Below, piece after piece: positions 48,836 to 60,204 of a stretch of DNA of 64,000 nt (the stretch's first letter is position 1; the number at the start of each line of letters is the position of its first letter). The notes below the pieces were generated by a model. The model worked only from the letters and a program-made list of their open reading frames with translations. It was not told the origin of the DNA and did no database searches. Source of the DNA: Massilia phosphatilytica (GTDB taxonomy: Bacteria > Pseudomonadota > Gammaproteobacteria > Burkholderiales > Burkholderiaceae_D). Made by a program: the position numbers and the translations under genes. The stretch is from contig NZ_PUIP01000002.1 in the NCBI RefSeq assembly GCF_002968015.1, forward strand, positions 434,001-498,000, written 5' to 3'.

Positions 48836-49163
48836 CCGCATCGGGCGGCACCTCGTCCCGTTCGTGCAGCCCGTAGTCGCGCACGACGGCGGCCACGCGC
48901 AGGCGGTAGCCGGCAAAGAGGCCTGCCCGCCCCGCCGCCTGCATCGCCCGGTGCGCGGGCAAGGTGCGCCAGCGTTTTACCGCGTCCTCGTCCCACCAGA
49001 ACGACAGCGACAGCATTTTCTCCGGCTGCGTCAGCGAGGCGAAGCGTTCAATGGAGATGAACCCGTCGATCGCTTCCAGCTCCGGCCGCAGCGCGGCGGC
49101 CGCGTCCAGGTAAGCCTCGCGCTTGCCGGGCGCCGGCTCCACTTCGAAGATCACGGCGATCAT
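48825..49163 (-). CDS. Antibiotic biosynthesis monooxygenase-like (ABM) protein
   Basis: A 112-residue dimeric ferredoxin-like protein. It begins [25 protein letters not shown] and has [32 protein letters not shown], which match ABM family members (small monooxygenase or oxidative-stress proteins). The start is coupled to the NIPSNAP stop by ATGA. Function unknown beyond the fold. Confidence 0.88.
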   Translation of the reverse strand: MIAVIFEVEPAPGKREAYLDAAAALRPELEAIDGFISIERFASLTQPEKMLSLSFWWDEDAVKRWRTLPAHRAMQAAGRAGLFAGYRLRVAAVVRDYGLHERDEVPPDAVTP

Positions 49164-49465
49164 GCGACGTTTTCCAGGAACGTGCGCTCCTCGCGCAGGA
49201 TGAAGCGTTGTTCGCGCGCGAACGCGAAGTTCTTCAACGCCTCTTCATCTTCCTTCAAGCGCAGCCGATAGGCTTCGTAATCGGCCAGGCTGTCGAAGCC
49301 GACGAGGCCCCACGCCTCGTAATTCGTCCCCTCGTGCGGCAGGAAATAGCCGAGCAGGCGGCCACCCAGTCGCGGAATGATGCGGCCCCAGTTTTCGGCA
49401 TACGTGCGGAACGCGTCGCGCTGGATGGGATCGATCTCGTAGCGGATAAAACAGGTGATGGGCAT
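49160..49465 (-). CDS. NIPSNAP-like dimeric alpha/beta barrel protein
   Basis: A 101-residue protein ([57 protein letters not shown]...). The NIPSNAP-like signature of a dimeric barrel is clear, but the biochemical role is not known. Coupled to the ABM gene downstream and divergent from the ArsR-type regulator at 49539, which could control both. Confidence 0.88.
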   Translation of the reverse strand: MPITCFIRYEIDPIQRDAFRTYAENWGRIIPRLGGRLLGYFLPHEGTNYEAWGLVGFDSLADYEAYRLRLKEDEEALKNFAFAREQRFILREERTFLENVA

Positions 49466-49538
49466 GATGGCTCCTCGTAACGTTGAAGCCTCATGGTAGC
49501 CACTGGTCCCGCCGCGATGCTTCGGCTAAGATCGAAGT

Positions 49539-50213
49539 ATGAGAGACGGACCGAACATCGCCAACATCGCCGCACTGATCGGCGACCAGGCGCGCGCCGA
49601 AGTGCTGAACGTGCTGATGAGCGGCATGGCGCTGACGGCGACCGAACTGGCCGACGCGGCCGGCGTCACGCGCCAGACGATCAGCACACATCTCGCCAAG
49701 CTGCGCGAGGCGGGCCTGCTCGCCGTCGAGGCGCAGGGCCGGCACCGCTATTTCCGCATCGCCGACGCCGACGTCGCGCACCTGCTCGAATCCATGATGG
49801 GCATCGCGTTCGGCACGGGCGCCGTGCGCGTGCGGTCCAGTCCACGGGAACCGGCACTGCGCAAGGCGCGCGTCTGCTACGACCACTTGGCCGGCGAACT
49901 CGGGGTCCTCGTCTACGAAAGCCTGGCCCGGCGCGGCGCGTTCGCGCTGGACGCGGGCGGCGTCGCGCTCACGGAGACGGGCCGGGCGCTCGTCGCGCAA
50001 CTGGGCATCGATCCGCTGCCTTCCGCGACGCGGCGGCCGCTGTGCCGCCATTGCCTGGACTGGAGCGAGCGCCGCCATCACCTGGCCGGCGCCCTCGGGA
50101 CGGCGCTGCTGGACCGCTTCCAGCAACTGGGCTGGGCGCGCCGCGTGCCGGGGTCGCGCGTGCTCGCGTTCAGCGCGGACGGCGAGGCGGCGCTTCGGGC
50201 CTGGCTCGACTGA
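49539..50213 (+). CDS. ArsR-type winged-helix regulator
   Basis: A 224-residue regulator with an N-terminal winged helix (NIANIAALIGDQARAEVLNVLMSGMALTATELADAAGVTRQTISTHLAKLREAGLLAVEAQGRHRYFRIAD). The C-terminal 130 residues contain a cysteine-containing stretch (RRPLCRHCLDWSERRHHLAGALG) that may bind a ligand or metal. It ends one base before the convergent stop of the next gene. The target is probably the divergent ABM/NIPSNAP pair. Confidence 0.88.
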   Translation: MRDGPNIANIAALIGDQARAEVLNVLMSGMALTATELADAAGVTRQTISTHLAKLREAGLLAVEAQGRHRYFRIADADVAHLLESMMGIAFGTGAVRVRSSPREPALRKARVCYDHLAGELGVLVYESLARRGAFALDAGGVALTETGRALVAQLGIDPLPSATRRPLCRHCLDWSERRHHLAGALGTALLDRFQQLGWARRVPGSRVLAFSADGEAALRAWLD

Positions 50214-50214
50214 A

Positions 50215-50562
50215 TCAAGCCAACGACGGTCGGCCCTGCCCCAGGATCCGCGCCAGCAGCGGACGCCTGGCGGGCGCCGGCAGGCCGCGGTCGACGAGGC
50301 CCGCCCATTTCACGCTGAGTTGTTCACAGGTGGCGCGCAGCACCGGATCGGCATCCGGCAGGCGCGCCAGCGCATTCAGGTGGCGCTCGATCACCGAGGC
50401 CAGTTTCACGCACGAACCGTCGCCGCTCGCGCGGTCGCAGGCGTCCGCATTGTTCACCGTGTATTGCGACATCAGGTGCAACAGCGCCGCCACGAGCAGT
50501 TCGTGGCGCGTGGTGCGCCGTCCGTCCGGCGTGCTCAGTTCGTCCAGCAGATCGTCGTCCAT
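50215..50562 (-). CDS. Putative Fur-regulated protein of unknown function
   Basis: A 115-residue soluble protein with a helical central segment (RTTRHELLVAALLHLMSQYTV) and LASVIERHLNALARLPDADPVLRATCEQLSVKWAGLVDRGL. It has two cysteines in the middle (ACDRASGDGSC) that could ligate metal. No recognised domain is certain; a FagA-like family is possible but not demonstrated. A Fur-type box 20 bp upstream suggests iron-responsive control. Confidence 0.65.
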   Translation of the reverse strand: MDDDLLDELSTPDGRRTTRHELLVAALLHLMSQYTVNNADACDRASGDGSCVKLASVIERHLNALARLPDADPVLRATCEQLSVKWAGLVDRGLPAPARRPLLARILGQGRPSLA

Positions 50563-50580
50563 AAGTCCTCCTCGACATTT

Positions 50581-50601
50581 AAATGAGAATGATTCTCGTT
50601 T
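50581..50601. promoter_or_regulatory. Fur box, candidate
   Basis: AATGAGAATGATTCTCGTTT contains the perfect palindrome GAGAAT-G-ATTCTC, a form common in betaproteobacterial Fur sites. It lies about 20 bp upstream of the minus-strand gene at 50562 and is about 40 bp from the LysE stop. Predicted iron repression of the 115-residue protein. Confidence 0.75.
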
Positions 50602-50643
50602 AGATTATGAATCGAGATGGAGCCGAACGCAAGCGCAATCTGC

Positions 50644-51261
50644 TCATTGCCGGACCAGCGCCATGAATCCCGCCGCAATCAGGACCATGCCGCCGGCCGA
50701 GCCGTCGATCACCCGGCGCCGGGTGTCGCTGAGCCGGCGCCGTCCGACCCGGCCCAGGGCGAGACACAGCGAGGCATAGACGACCGCGCACCAGAACATG
50801 AAGACGGCCGACAGGACGACCGCCTGCAGGGTCGCGTTGCCGCCGTGCCGGTCCATGAACTGGGGCAGGATGGCGACATACACCATCATTCCCTTCGGGT
50901 TGAGCAGGGACGTGAGAAATCCCTTGTAGAGCTGGTTCGCGACCTGCCCCCGGGGTACGACGAGGTCGCCGGAGCGCAGCGCCGCCCGGATCATCTTCGA
51001 GGCCAGGTAGACCAGGTACGTGATGCCGACCCAGCGGATCACCTCGAACAGGACGGGTGACGCCGCCACGACGGCGGCGAGGCCGAGCGCGACGAGCAAG
51101 GAATGGACGCCGTAGCCGCACAGCACGCCCGTCGTGGCGCGCAGTCCGGCCCGCGTCCCGCCGGACATCGCTTGCGACGCAATGAACAGGATGTCCGGGC
51201 CGGGCGTGCAGACCAGCGGCAGCACGGTGGCGGAAAACAGCAGGAGGGTATGTGTATTCAT
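50644..51261 (-). CDS. LysE family amino acid exporter (RhtB-like)
   Basis: A 205-residue exporter with six helices. The signature CTPGPDILFIASQAMSGGTRAGLRATTG near residue 18 and NPKGMMVYVAILPQFMD (residues 128-144) identify the LysE/RhtB family. The start at 51261 is selected for the first helix; the in-frame ATG at 51312 is less likely. Divergent from an Lrp-type regulator, which probably activates it on amino acid excess. Confidence 0.92.
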   Translation of the reverse strand: MNTHTLLLFSATVLPLVCTPGPDILFIASQAMSGGTRAGLRATTGVLCGYGVHSLLVALGLAAVVAASPVLFEVIRWVGITYLVYLASKMIRAALRSGDLVVPRGQVANQLYKGFLTSLLNPKGMMVYVAILPQFMDRHGGNATLQAVVLSAVFMFWCAVVYASLCLALGRVGRRRLSDTRRRVIDGSAGGMVLIAAGFMALVRQ

Positions 51262-51342
51262 GACGATAGCGTACTGCGCCGCGCCAAGAATGTGCTTCCT
51301 GACTCTTGTCAAAAAGCCGGGAGATCAGGCAACATCTCCCGC

Positions 51343-51795
51343 ATGGACGATTACGACCGAAAGATTCTTGCCGAGCTTCAGAAAGACGGGCGACTTTCTC
51401 TCACGGACCTGGCGGAACGCATCGGCTTGAGCCTGTCGCCATGCCACCGGCGCGTGCGCGCGCTGGAAGACGCGGGGATCATTGCCGACTACCGGGCGAC
51501 CATCGCTCCGGCGGCCGTCGGACTCAATTTCGCGGCCATCGTGTTCGTCACGCTGCGGGCCACCGACCGGGAGAGCGTACGTGCCTTCGAAGAAGGCGTG
51601 CCGGGTGTTCCCGAAATCATCCAGGCGCAGCGCCTGTTCGGCGACCCGGACTACATCCTGAACGTCATCACGACGGACCTGGCGGCGTACCAGAAACTGT
51701 GGGACGACAGCCTGTCGACCTTGCCGAACGTATTGCGGCTGACGTCGACCCTCGTGATGAAGAGCGTCGTGCACGGCCGGCCGCTGCCGCTGTGA
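51343..51795 (+). CDS. Lrp/AsnC family regulator
   Basis: A 150-residue regulator with helix-turn-helix (DRKILAELQKDGRLSLTDLAERIGLSLSPCHRRVRALEDAGII) and a RAM ligand-binding domain (VTLRATDRESVRAFEEGVPGVPEIIQAQRLFGDPDYILNV). Divergent from the LysE exporter with 81 bp between starts, a classic arrangement for amino acid-responsive export. Confidence 0.93.
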   Translation: MDDYDRKILAELQKDGRLSLTDLAERIGLSLSPCHRRVRALEDAGIIADYRATIAPAAVGLNFAAIVFVTLRATDRESVRAFEEGVPGVPEIIQAQRLFGDPDYILNVITTDLAAYQKLWDDSLSTLPNVLRLTSTLVMKSVVHGRPLPL

Positions 51796-52779
51796 TCAGA
51801 GGCGTGTTTCGCGCGCGGCGCGCAGGAATTCGTCCAGCACCGGCGTGCAGTCGAGCAGGTCGCCGCCGGTGGCGCGGTGGAATTCCGGATGCCACTGCAG
51901 GCCCATCACGAACGGCGCGCGCTGGTAGCGGATCGCCTCGACGACGCCGTCCGGCTCGGACATCGCCTCCACGTGGATGTCGCGGCCCAGGTCCTTGACA
52001 GCCTGGTGGTGGATCGAGTTCACGACGGCGCGCTCGTGCCTGGGGAACATCTTGCGCAGCGACGACCCATGCGGGAAGACGATGGCGTGGCGGTGCGCGT
52101 CGTAAATGTCGTGCACGTGCGGCTGCGCGCCGGGGACGTTCGTCACGATGTCCTGGTGCAGCGTGCCGCCGAACGCGACGTTGATCAGCTGGCAGCCGCG
52201 GCAGATGCCCAGCACGGGCTTGCCCGCGTCGACGAATTCATGCAGCAGTTCCAGCTCGTAGACGTCGCGCGCGCGGTCGCCGCTCCATTCGGGCCGCGTC
52301 GGTGCTTCGGAATACGTCATCGGCGACACGTCCGCCCCGCCCTGCAGCACGAGGCCGTCCAGGTGGCGCGCGTAATGGCGCATCGTGATGTTGCTGGGAT
52401 GGAGTAGCCCGTTCGTATTGACGGTCGGGACCATGAACACGAGCACGTCGCGCGACATCACCCATTGCGCGATCGATTCCTCGAGGTATTGCAGGTTCTT
52501 GCTGCGCAGGCCTTTCGCGCCTTCTTCCGGGTGGAAGATGCGGGCAGAGACGCCGATGCGCAGCGTACGCCGCATGAAGTCGCGGTTGAACTTGTCGGCC
52601 AGGGCGCGCCAGCGCGAGCGCAGCACGCGGCCGGCCAGGTTCAGCGGCGTGTCGTCGGTCCGCAGGTAACGCGACGCGCCGCCGTTGGCACGCCGGTCGG
52701 GCACGCGCGGCGGCGGTCCGTCCTGTGGCGGGCCGTCGTCGGCCGGCGTATCTGCGTGCTTGTCATTGTCCTGAGCCAT
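51796..52779 (-). CDS. Class I glutamine amidotransferase-like hydrolase (PuuD-like)
   Basis: A 327-residue protein. The catalytic core shows PVLGICRGCQLINVAFGG (nucleophile Cys193) and MGLQWHPEFH (the histidine-glutamate end). The nearest relatives are gamma-glutamyl-gamma-aminobutyrate hydrolases. An N-terminal extension of about 70 residues (polar, Pro/Asp-rich, then basic) precedes the domain. Its stop abuts the Lrp gene stop. No other putrescine-pathway gene lies nearby. Confidence 0.88.
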   Translation of the reverse strand: MAQDNDKHADTPADDGPPQDGPPPRVPDRRANGGASRYLRTDDTPLNLAGRVLRSRWRALADKFNRDFMRRTLRIGVSARIFHPEEGAKGLRSKNLQYLEESIAQWVMSRDVLVFMVPTVNTNGLLHPSNITMRHYARHLDGLVLQGGADVSPMTYSEAPTRPEWSGDRARDVYELELLHEFVDAGKPVLGICRGCQLINVAFGGTLHQDIVTNVPGAQPHVHDIYDAHRHAIVFPHGSSLRKMFPRHERAVVNSIHHQAVKDLGRDIHVEAMSEPDGVVEAIRYQRAPFVMGLQWHPEFHRATGGDLLDCTPVLDEFLRAARETRL

Positions 52780-52937
52780 GATCTCAATATATCCTTGCGA
52801 CGGTCGCGCACGATTCGTTTTAAAAAAAATATCGTTTTAGTAATGAAATGCCCGCAGCCACCCTTATATGCACAGGATGCCGGGATGCCGCCGACTTGGC
52901 AATCCGTGCAATGAACACTTGCAAACTTGCGCTTAAC

Positions 52938-52975
52938 AGGCAAAAATACTGTATTTCCATACAGTTGTTTTGCCT
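52938..52975. promoter_or_regulatory. LexA-type SOS box within a long palindrome, candidate
   Basis: The core TACTGTATTTCCATACAGTT at 52947-52966 matches CTGT-N8-ACAG. The flanks extend symmetry: AGGCAAAA ... TTTTGCCT give a 17-base inverted repeat with two mismatches around TTCC, able to form a strong hairpin. It sits 109 bp before parE on the plus strand and 168 bp before the divergent PuuD-like gene. SOS control is inferred from sequence only; a plain hairpin is an alternative. Confidence 0.55.
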
Positions 52976-53074
52976 GGACATCGCGTCCCGTCCCCTGGAA
53001 CACACCGCGTGAAGTCGCTTATTTTCCGCGCGACAAGATAGAATGCGCAGCATTCGAATGATTGAAGATCAAGC

Positions 53075-55075
53075 ATGGCCACCAAGAAACCCGCACCCGA
53101 TTACAGCGAATCATCCATCCGCGTCCTGAAAGGACTGGAGCCCGTCAAGCAGCGCCCGGGCATGTACACCCGCACCGAGAATCCGCTGCACATCATCCAG
53201 GAAGTGATCGACAACGCCTCGGACGAGGCGCTGGGCGGCCACTGCAAGAACATCGATGTGACGATGAATGCGGACGGTTCCATCACCGTCGAGGACGACG
53301 GCCGCGGCATCCCGGTCGGCCTGCATCCGGAAGAAGGCGTCTCGACCGTCGAGATCGTGTTCACGCGCCTGCACGCCGGCGGCAAGTTCGACAAGGGCTC
53401 GGGCGGCGCCTACGCGTTCTCGGGCGGCCTGCACGGCGTGGGCGTGTCCGTCACGAACGCGCTGTCCAAGCGCCTGGAAATCACCGTGTGGCGCAAGGAC
53501 GACGACGGCAACGGCATGCACAAGCTGGTGTTCGCCGACGGCGACGTCATCGAGCCGCTGACCTCGGAACCGTTCGAACGGGGCGGCAAGAAGAACGGCA
53601 CGCGCGTCACCGCCTGGCCGGACGGGAAGTATTTCGATTCGCCGAACATCCCGATGAGCGAGCTGCAGCGCCTGCTGCGCTCGAAGGCCGTGCTGCTGCC
53701 GGGCGTCACCGTCACGCTGACCAACGGCAAGACGGGCGACAAGCAGACCTGGCGCTACGACGAAGGCCTGCGCGGCTACCTGACGGAAGCGCTGGCGCAG
53801 ACGGCGGGCGGCGGCCAGACCGTGATCCCGCTGTTCGAAGGGGCGCAGTACGCCGCAGCCGGCGATGAAGGCTTTGCCGAAGGCGAAGGCGCGGCTTGGG
53901 TCGTGGCCTGGACCGAGGAAGGCTCGGTGGTACGCGAATCCTATGTCAACCTGATCCCGACGGTCAGCGGCGGCACGCACGAATCCGGCCTGCGCGACGG
54001 CCTGTTCGGCGCCGTGAAGGGCTTCGTCGAGATGCATTCGCTGCTGCCGAAGGGCGTCAAGCTGCTGCCGGAAGACGTGTTCGCGCGCGTCTCGTTCGTG
54101 CTGTCCGCGAAGGTGCTGGACCCGCAATTCCAGGGCCAGACGAAGGAACGCCTGAACTCCCGTGACGCGGTGAAACTCGTGTCGACGTTCACCAAGCCGC
54201 CGCTCGAACTGTGGCTAAACCAGCACGTCGAATACGGCCGCAAGTTGGCGGAACTCGTCATCAAGCAGGCGCAGTCGCGTCTCCGCTCGCTGCAAAAGGT
54301 CGAGAAGAAGAAGTCATCGGGCGTTGCCGTCCTGCCGGGCAAGCTGACCGACTGCGAATCGACGGACATCACCCGCAACGAACTGTTCCTCGTCGAGGGC
54401 GATTCGGCGGGCGGCTCGGCCAAGATGGGCCGCGACAAGGAATTCCAGGCGATCCTGCCGCTGCGCGGCAAGGTCCTGAACACGTGGGAAACGGACCGCG
54501 ACCGCCTGTTCGCCAACAACGAGATCCACGACATCGCGGTGGCGATCGGCGTCGACCCGCACGGCCCGGACGACAACCCGGATATTTCGGGGCTGCGCTA
54601 CGGGAAGATCTGCATCCTGTCCGATGCGGACGTCGACGGCTCGCACATCCAGGTCCTGCTCCTGACCCTCTTCTTCAAGCACTTCCCTGCCCTCTTCAAG
54701 AACGGCCACGTGTGCGTCGCGCGCCCGCCGCTGTACCGCGTGGACGTGCCGGCACGCGGCAAGAAGCCGATCCAGAAGCTGTACGCGCTGGATGACGGCG
54801 AACTGCTCGCGATCGAGGACAAGCTCAAGAAAGAAGGCCTGAAGGAAGGCGTGTGGAGCATTTCCCGCTTCAAGGGCCTGGGCGAGATGAACGCCGAGCA
54901 GCTGTGGGAAACGACGATGAACCCCGACACCCGCCGCCTGTTGCCGGTGGCCTTCGGCGACTACGGCCTGGCCGAATCGTCGGCACGCTTCAACATGCTG
55001 ATGGGTAAAGGCGAAGCCGCCGCCCGCCGCGCGTGGCTGGAAGAGCACGGGAACGAGACGGAAGCCGATATCTGA
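53075..55075 (+). CDS. parE: DNA topoisomerase IV subunit B
   Basis: A 666-residue ATPase subunit of topoisomerase IV that unlinks daughter chromosomes. The GHKL ATPase region has [21 protein letters not shown] and [10 protein letters not shown]. The transducer and TOPRIM parts follow ([29 protein letters not shown] near residue 440, and [10 protein letters not shown]). Length and motifs fit ParE rather than GyrB. It lies 28 bp upstream of parC, in an operon. Confidence 0.95.
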   Translation: MATKKPAPDYSESSIRVLKGLEPVKQRPGMYTRTENPLHIIQEVIDNASDEALGGHCKNIDVTMNADGSITVEDDGRGIPVGLHPEEGVSTVEIVFTRLHAGGKFDKGSGGAYAFSGGLHGVGVSVTNALSKRLEITVWRKDDDGNGMHKLVFADGDVIEPLTSEPFERGGKKNGTRVTAWPDGKYFDSPNIPMSELQRLLRSKAVLLPGVTVTLTNGKTGDKQTWRYDEGLRGYLTEALAQTAGGGQTVIPLFEGAQYAAAGDEGFAEGEGAAWVVAWTEEGSVVRESYVNLIPTVSGGTHESGLRDGLFGAVKGFVEMHSLLPKGVKLLPEDVFARVSFVLSAKVLDPQFQGQTKERLNSRDAVKLVSTFTKPPLELWLNQHVEYGRKLAELVIKQAQSRLRSLQKVEKKKSSGVAVLPGKLTDCESTDITRNELFLVEGDSAGGSAKMGRDKEFQAILPLRGKVLNTWETDRDRLFANNEIHDIAVAIGVDPHGPDDNPDISGLRYGKICILSDADVDGSHIQVLLLTLFFKHFPALFKNGHVCVARPPLYRVDVPARGKKPIQKLYALDDGELLAIEDKLKKEGLKEGVWSISRFKGLGEMNAEQLWETTMNPDTRRLLPVAFGDYGLAESSARFNMLMGKGEAAARRAWLEEHGNETEADI

Positions 55076-55103
55076 CAGCCGCCGAACACGAACATACAAG
55101 ATC

Positions 55104-57443
<2,340 letters not shown>

Positions 57444-57447
57444 TAAC

Positions 57448-57476
57448 AAAAAAACGGACCCGCGGGTCCGTTTTTT
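57448..57476 (+). terminator. Terminator after parC
   Basis: ACGGACCCGCGGGTCCGT is a near-perfect palindromic stem with six T on the plus strand and seven on the minus strand, so it can stop convergent transcription from both sides. Confidence 0.93.
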
Positions 57477-57491
57477 CATGGGCGCCGTAAA

Positions 57492-58025
57492 TTACTTGGC
57501 GGCGTCCTTGTGTGCCTCGGCAGTGGCTTCGGCACGTTTTTCGTTGGCCTTGGCGTGGGCCTTGGCTTTATCGGCGTTGGCGTCCACGATCTTCTTCTGG
57601 GCCTTTTCGTCGGCCTTGATCATCGTCTTCTGCGCGTCGTAATTGGCTTCGGCGGTCTTTTCCTCGGCCTTGGCGGCGGCCTTGGCCTTGTCTTCCGGAT
57701 CAGCCTTGGCGACCTTGTCGTGGGCCTTGTCGACTTTCTTCACGGCCTTGTCGTGTGCCTTGGCCTTCTTCTCGTTGGCCTTGTCGACGGCCTTGTTGAT
57801 TTTCTCGTCCTGCTTCGACATCTCCTTGGCTTCCTTCTCGTTGGCCTTGGCGATCTTCTTGTCGGCATCGGCGTTGCCGGTCGACGTCGTGCCGGCCGTG
57901 CCGCTCTGGCCCGTCGCCATGGTGGTGTCGGTGGTCGTGACCGGGGTCGCCGGTGCGGTGGTCGATTGCGCGTAAACCGAGGTGGCGAACAGGCCGGCGA
58001 TCAGGGTAGCGAGCAGTTTATTCAT
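57492..58025 (-). CDS. Exported Lys/Ala-rich helical protein
   Basis: A 177-residue low-complexity protein. It has a signal peptide (LLATLIAGLFATSVYAQ), a Ser/Thr/Gly-rich stretch (residues 20-52), then alternating charged repeats such as ANEKKAKAHDKAVKKVDKAHDK that predict one long amphipathic or charged helix. No catalytic motif is visible. The AGGAG Shine-Dalgarno is good. The protein may be periplasmic or secreted; its function is unknown. The next gene upstream is a similar small exported protein with different repeats. Confidence 0.8.
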   Translation of the reverse strand: MNKLLATLIAGLFATSVYAQSTTAPATPVTTTDTTMATGQSGTAGTTSTGNADADKKIAKANEKEAKEMSKQDEKINKAVDKANEKKAKAHDKAVKKVDKAHDKVAKADPEDKAKAAAKAEEKTAEANYDAQKTMIKADEKAQKKIVDANADKAKAHAKANEKRAEATAEAHKDAAK

Positions 58026-58179
58026 CGTAGTTCTCCTGAGTGGTTATGGTGGGGCGCGCCGTGACGCGCCATATGTTTTTGTTAAGTCAGGGCTTCAGAA
58101 TATGCTTCCGACAACTTCCGCTCTGTTCGCCAGCGCACGCAGTACATACTGGTCATCATCCAATTTGTGACGAAATCTT

Positions 58180-58692
58180 TCAGCGCTCCGCCGCCTTCTC
58201 GGCGCCCTTGCGCTTCGATTCCGCGTGTTTCTTCTTGCTTGCCTTCACTGCCGCTGCCGTCTTCATGCGGCTGCCCGGCGGCTCTTTCACGGACCGCGCG
58301 TTCGCCTTCATGACTTCGTGCTCGGCCTTCGTGCCGGCCTTGCCGCGCCCGCCGCTGGCGGCCGCGTCGGTGTCGGTGTTGTTGGGCGCCGTCGTGTTGG
58401 TGGCCTGGGCATTCACGTTGTCGGCCTTGCCCGGCGCCGGATTGATGACGGCCGTGCTCTTGCCGACGACCTGTCCGGCATGGTTGACGCCGGCCGCCTG
58501 GCGGCCCGTAGCGTCATGTGCGGAGCCGGTATTCGCCGTGCCGTCCGTCCGCAGGCCCGTGCCGGACACGCCGGCGGCCGTGGTGTTGTGGCCGGACACG
58601 GCCTGGCCGATCGGCGCCGTGTTGGCGGTGGTCTGGGCCCAGGCCGACGACGCCAGCAGGGTGCACGCGAGGATGGGGATGAACTTGTTCAT
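58180..58692 (-). CDS. Exported low-complexity protein, function unknown
   Basis: A 170-residue protein with a signal peptide like that of the downstream gene (MNKFIPILACTLLASSAWAQ). The mature part has an Asn/Thr/Ala/Gly-rich first half (HNTTAAGVSGTGLRTDGTANTG). The second half becomes strongly basic (KASKKKHAESKRKGAEKAAER). Lack of order suggests a disordered protein. It lies between the K/A-rich protein and the M64 peptidase gene; all read on the minus strand, so a common transcript is possible. Confidence 0.75.
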   Translation of the reverse strand: MNKFIPILACTLLASSAWAQTTANTAPIGQAVSGHNTTAAGVSGTGLRTDGTANTGSAHDATGRQAAGVNHAGQVVGKSTAVINPAPGKADNVNAQATNTTAPNNTDTDAAASGGRGKAGTKAEHEVMKANARSVKEPPGSRMKTAAAVKASKKKHAESKRKGAEKAAER

Positions 58693-58777
58693 GATGATCT
58701 CGTTTCGTAGAGGGTTCGTCGAAACGAGGATAGGTGCGCCGCCCGGGTGACTCTGTTCGGCAGCGCACCCGCCGGTG

Positions 58778-60190
58778 CTACTTGTTGGCCGGCCGGCCCG
58801 CGTACAGGTCGATGATATCGCCGATGCCGTCCTGGCACACGGGGCAGAATTGCCCGCTGCGGTCGAACATGATGCACTGCATGGCTGGACGGTAATAGCC
58901 CGTCGCTTCGTAGTTCGCGCCCTCGAATGCGCCGATTGCCTTGCGGTATTTTGCTTGCGCGAACAAGGCGTTCGTGTGCGCCAGGTCTTCCCGGAACAGC
59001 GCGCTCATCTCCGCCTCCGGCCGGTTGGCCGCCCGCAAGGCCGCGCGCTTTTTCTGGTACTCGCGCGAATACGCTTCGTACTCGGCCTTGGGCCACGGCG
59101 TCGGCAGCGGCGTGCCGGCCTGCACGTAGTTCTTCCATTTCAGATGGGCCGGGTCACGCAGCGCCGTCACGTTCGGTTCCCACGGCTCCATGCGCGCGCC
59201 GCTGGACTGGTACGCGACGGGCGATGTGTAGTATTCGTCGGCCAGTCCGGCGAAGTGGTGGCCGAACTCGTGCACGAACAAATAATCCGCCCAGTCGTTG
59301 TTCGCGGCCGCCGTGCTGAACTGGCCGAAGATGCCACCGCCGCCATACGTGTCATTGTTGACGAGGATCTCGATGAATTCGTACGGCGCATACTGCGCGA
59401 TGTCGCGCAGCGCACGGTTGTCCAGGGTCAGCACGTAGCGTTCGCTGCCGAAGATGTCGTAGCGCGTGCCCAGCGCGGACGCGTGATGCACGCCCGTCGA
59501 CGGCCGCGACACGCCCGATTCCTGCGTCGGCACGGCCAGCGCCCACACGTTGAAATCGTTCGCGCGCTCCTTGAACGGCGACACCTCGAACAAGTGCTGC
59601 GCGAGGCGGCGCGCGGCCGCTTCGAACTTCGGCATCTCGGCCTGCGTATAACCGTCGCCCAGCACGAGCAGGTCGACCTTGCGCGGCGACGGTCCGCTGA
59701 CCTTGATCGGGATCGGCTGCGCGGGTGCGGGCCCCTGCGCGCGTACGACGTCCTGCGCATCCGTGTCGACGTCCACGCTCCACGCGACGGAGAACTGGTT
59801 GCGCTCGTCGCGCTTCAGGATGCGCACGCGGACCGGGCGATCGGGTTTCGGAAAGCGCACGGACTCATGGAACCCGCGGCTGAGTTTATTGGCCTCTTCC
59901 GTCGTCTTCCACTCGCCGAACACGGTGGAAAAGTCGCGCGAATACAGCAAATCTCCCGTCTTCGCATCGGCGACCTCGACGCGGTTGTTGCCGCGGTTGG
60001 TGTCGTCGAACGGCCGCGCCATGTCGCCCGGCCACGGCAGCGGTTCGACCAGCACGCGCTCGATGGCGTACTGTTCGGACAGCGCATTGCCGCTGTGGAT
60101 GTAGTCGAGACGGATGGTGGCGGGCTGGGCGGCCAGGGCCAGTGCGGGAAAGGCCCAGGCGGCCAGTACGGAGAACAGCGATCGGGACAT
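58778..60190 (-). CDS. M64 (IgA peptidase-type) metallopeptidase, exported
   Basis: A 470-residue exported zinc peptidase. Signal peptide at 1-21. An N-terminal beta-rich domain (residues 25-155) precedes the catalytic domain, which begins VDLLVLGDGYTQAEMPKF. The zinc site HEFGHHFAGLADEY is at 307-320, with His307, Glu308, His311 and the third ligand Asp318. RSGQFCPVCQDGI near the C-terminus is also typical of the family. M64 members include the Clostridium ramosum IgA protease; the substrate here is unknown. Start 60190 gives a clean signal peptide; the longer frame runs through upstream sequence. Confidence 0.92.
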   Translation of the reverse strand: MSRSLFSVLAAWAFPALALAAQPATIRLDYIHSGNALSEQYAIERVLVEPLPWPGDMARPFDDTNRGNNRVEVADAKTGDLLYSRDFSTVFGEWKTTEEANKLSRGFHESVRFPKPDRPVRVRILKRDERNQFSVAWSVDVDTDAQDVVRAQGPAPAQPIPIKVSGPSPRKVDLLVLGDGYTQAEMPKFEAAARRLAQHLFEVSPFKERANDFNVWALAVPTQESGVSRPSTGVHHASALGTRYDIFGSERYVLTLDNRALRDIAQYAPYEFIEILVNNDTYGGGGIFGQFSTAAANNDWADYLFVHEFGHHFAGLADEYYTSPVAYQSSGARMEPWEPNVTALRDPAHLKWKNYVQAGTPLPTPWPKAEYEAYSREYQKKRAALRAANRPEAEMSALFREDLAHTNALFAQAKYRKAIGAFEGANYEATGYYRPAMQCIMFDRSGQFCPVCQDGIGDIIDLYAGRPANK

Positions 60191-60204
60191 GGTGCGCTCC
60201 GTCG

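Noticed and set aside
52820-53053. 77-residue minus-strand frame in the parE upstream gap
   Set aside because: It spans the palindrome, lacks a ribosome site and has no recognisable motif.
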